A program made the position numbers and the translations under genes. From positions 434,001 through 498,000 of the forward strand of contig BLLK01000075.1 in the NCBI GenBank assembly GCA_021927905.1: DNA of 64,000 nucleotides, in the 5' to 3' direction. How positions within the stretch are numbered: position 1 is the first letter of the stretch; each line of letters begins with the position of its first letter. The notes under the pieces were generated by a model, which worked only from the letters and a program-made list of their open reading frames with translations, made no database searches and was not told the DNA's origin. Of this stretch, positions 63,052 to 64,000 are shown piece after piece. Source of the DNA: Chaetoceros tenuissimus (taxonomy: Eukaryota > Bacillariophyta > Thalassiosirophyceae > Chaetocerotales > Chaetocerotaceae).

Positions 63052-63894
63052 ATGAGGGTTGCTACAGTTGATGGTCTCGTGACTCTCTTTTACGATGGAT
63101 CGAAGCAACTCTTCAATGAAGAACTACATGGTGAATTTTGGGGGGAATACTATGATCATGATTGCAATGAAGATGAGATAGATAATTGGGAGGAATGGGA
63201 TCTTTCAGTTGAATGTAAGAAATACTGGAGAGAGAGACTTTCTTGGCAGCAGATAATTATTGCTGATGGCGTCACTGAAATCTCCAAATGGACTTTTGCT
63301 GTATGCTACAATGTCAAGAGAGTCATCTTCGCCAACACAGTGATTCGGATTGGAGAGTGTGCTTTGTTAAGATGTAGAAGCCTAGTCTATATCAAATTAC
63401 CCACTCATTTGGAATACATTGGAACAAGTTCATTCTGCCTATGCAATCTTCTTAGTGTCTTTATTCCACCATCATGTAGAGTGATTCGTAATGATGCATT
63501 TGGATACAACGAGTACTTGTATATATTAAATGTTCCACAGCATACTGCACTTGGTGGAAATGTTATTGATGGCACAGTGCTTGCAAAAGCATCACCTTTT
63601 GAAGTAAATACAAGTGGTTGGTACCACTCCGAAGTAAATGACGATATGAATACATGGATCAAAAACTTGAATCACGGTGAGGCATTTGCTTTGCACAGAG
63701 CGTGCTCCTCGTTCCAGCCTTTGAAACAAGTTCTGTTTACTATCATTCAAAAGAAAGGACTAAGAGCTTTCAAAGTAAAGAATAGCGCAGGAATCACTCC
63801 TTCGCAGTACCTGAACGAAAATCCATACACTGAATTTACAGAAAAGGAAATCATTCACGATTATATCATGAAGATGATGGGTGAATATGAATAG
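63052..63894 (+). CDS. BspA-type LRR protein, type I (unit 5)
   Basis: Protein of 280 residues from the family start MRVATVDGLVTLFYDGSKQLF at 63052; an upstream in-frame Met at 63004 adds 16 residues not seen in relatives and lies in the conserved leader, so it was not used. LRR_5-like repeats DGVTEISKWTFAVCYNVKRV, RIGECALLRCRSLVYIKL, YIGTSSFCLCNLLSVFIP and VIRNDAFGYNEYLYILNVP precede the cap FALHRACSSFQP and ITPSQYLNENPYTEF. Its convergent type II partner is expected to begin just past the right edge. Confidence 0.85.
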   Translation: MRVATVDGLVTLFYDGSKQLFNEELHGEFWGEYYDHDCNEDEIDNWEEWDLSVECKKYWRERLSWQQIIIADGVTEISKWTFAVCYNVKRVIFANTVIRIGECALLRCRSLVYIKLPTHLEYIGTSSFCLCNLLSVFIPPSCRVIRNDAFGYNEYLYILNVPQHTALGGNVIDGTVLAKASPFEVNTSGWYHSEVNDDMNTWIKNLNHGEAFALHRACSSFQPLKQVLFTIIQKKGLRAFKVKNSAGITPSQYLNENPYTEFTEKEIIHDYIMKMMGEYE

Positions 63895-64000
63895 AATAAC
63901 CAAAACTATCCTTCTATAAGCAAACATTATGGATTTGTATGTAGACTGTAAATTTAAAGATGTAGTCGGGATGGAAATTATCCATAAAGTAGAAAGGAGA

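Overview
The window is protist nuclear DNA, most likely from a centric diatom. The evidence is AT-rich intergenic DNA, short spliceosomal introns (about 70-110 bp, GTAAGT/GTGAGT donors), three HSF-type regulators with diatom-style DNA-binding domains, a DUF3172 protein whose leader ends in the Ala-Phe signature of diatom plastid import, a secreted Lys/Ser-rich silaffin-like protein, and a large family of BspA-type leucine-rich-repeat (LRR) genes. From memory this LRR family resembles Chaetoceros, especially C. tenuissimus, but that is inference and no search was run.

Region 1 (1-14.5 kb) holds signalling genes. It has an acidic repeat protein cut by the left edge, two near-identical HSF genes in inverted orientation around a kinase with a C-terminal importin-alpha-like tail, and a three-exon gene joining a ferric-reductase/NADPH-oxidase module to the same type of kinase. 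The two kinases share a linker, so one kinase cassette appears to have been combined with different partner domains.

Region 2 (14.5-27.5 kb) has a GC-rich structured repeat, the plastid DUF3172 gene, the silaffin-like gene, three tandem secreted membrane proteins with Pro/Thr stalks built from small phase-0 exons (the middle one damaged), and a spliced DUF6824-like gene.

Region 3 (27.5-50.3 kb) is the most striking. Two very large proteins on the same strand combine a Roc-type GTPase, a COR-like segment, a CHAT caspase-like domain with visible His and Cys, and a Cys-rich tail. The second also carries an LRR plus ankyrin-like N-terminus. Between them lie a PrcB_C-domain gene broken by an in-frame stop, a piggyBac-type non-autonomous element, a phosphoesterase-LamG gene, a decayed carbohydrate-binding-like gene and a Cu/Zn-SOD-like protein. 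A three-exon HSF gene follows.

Region 4 (50.6-64 kb) is an LRR gene array. Two LRR subfamilies sit as convergent pairs (plus-strand type I, minus-strand type II) repeated about five times. It includes an intact methyltransferase, an LRR relic, a frameshifted copy, and a 2.6 kb transposon whose empty site survives in the neighbouring paralogous unit. The LRR module of the array is the same as the N-terminus of the second Roc-COR-CHAT protein. The working hypothesis is an NLR-like recognition and cell-death system: LRR sensor, Roc GTPase switch and CHAT protease effector, with a fast-evolving pool of stand-alone sensor modules beside it. Architecture and motifs are read from the sequence; the immune role is inference.
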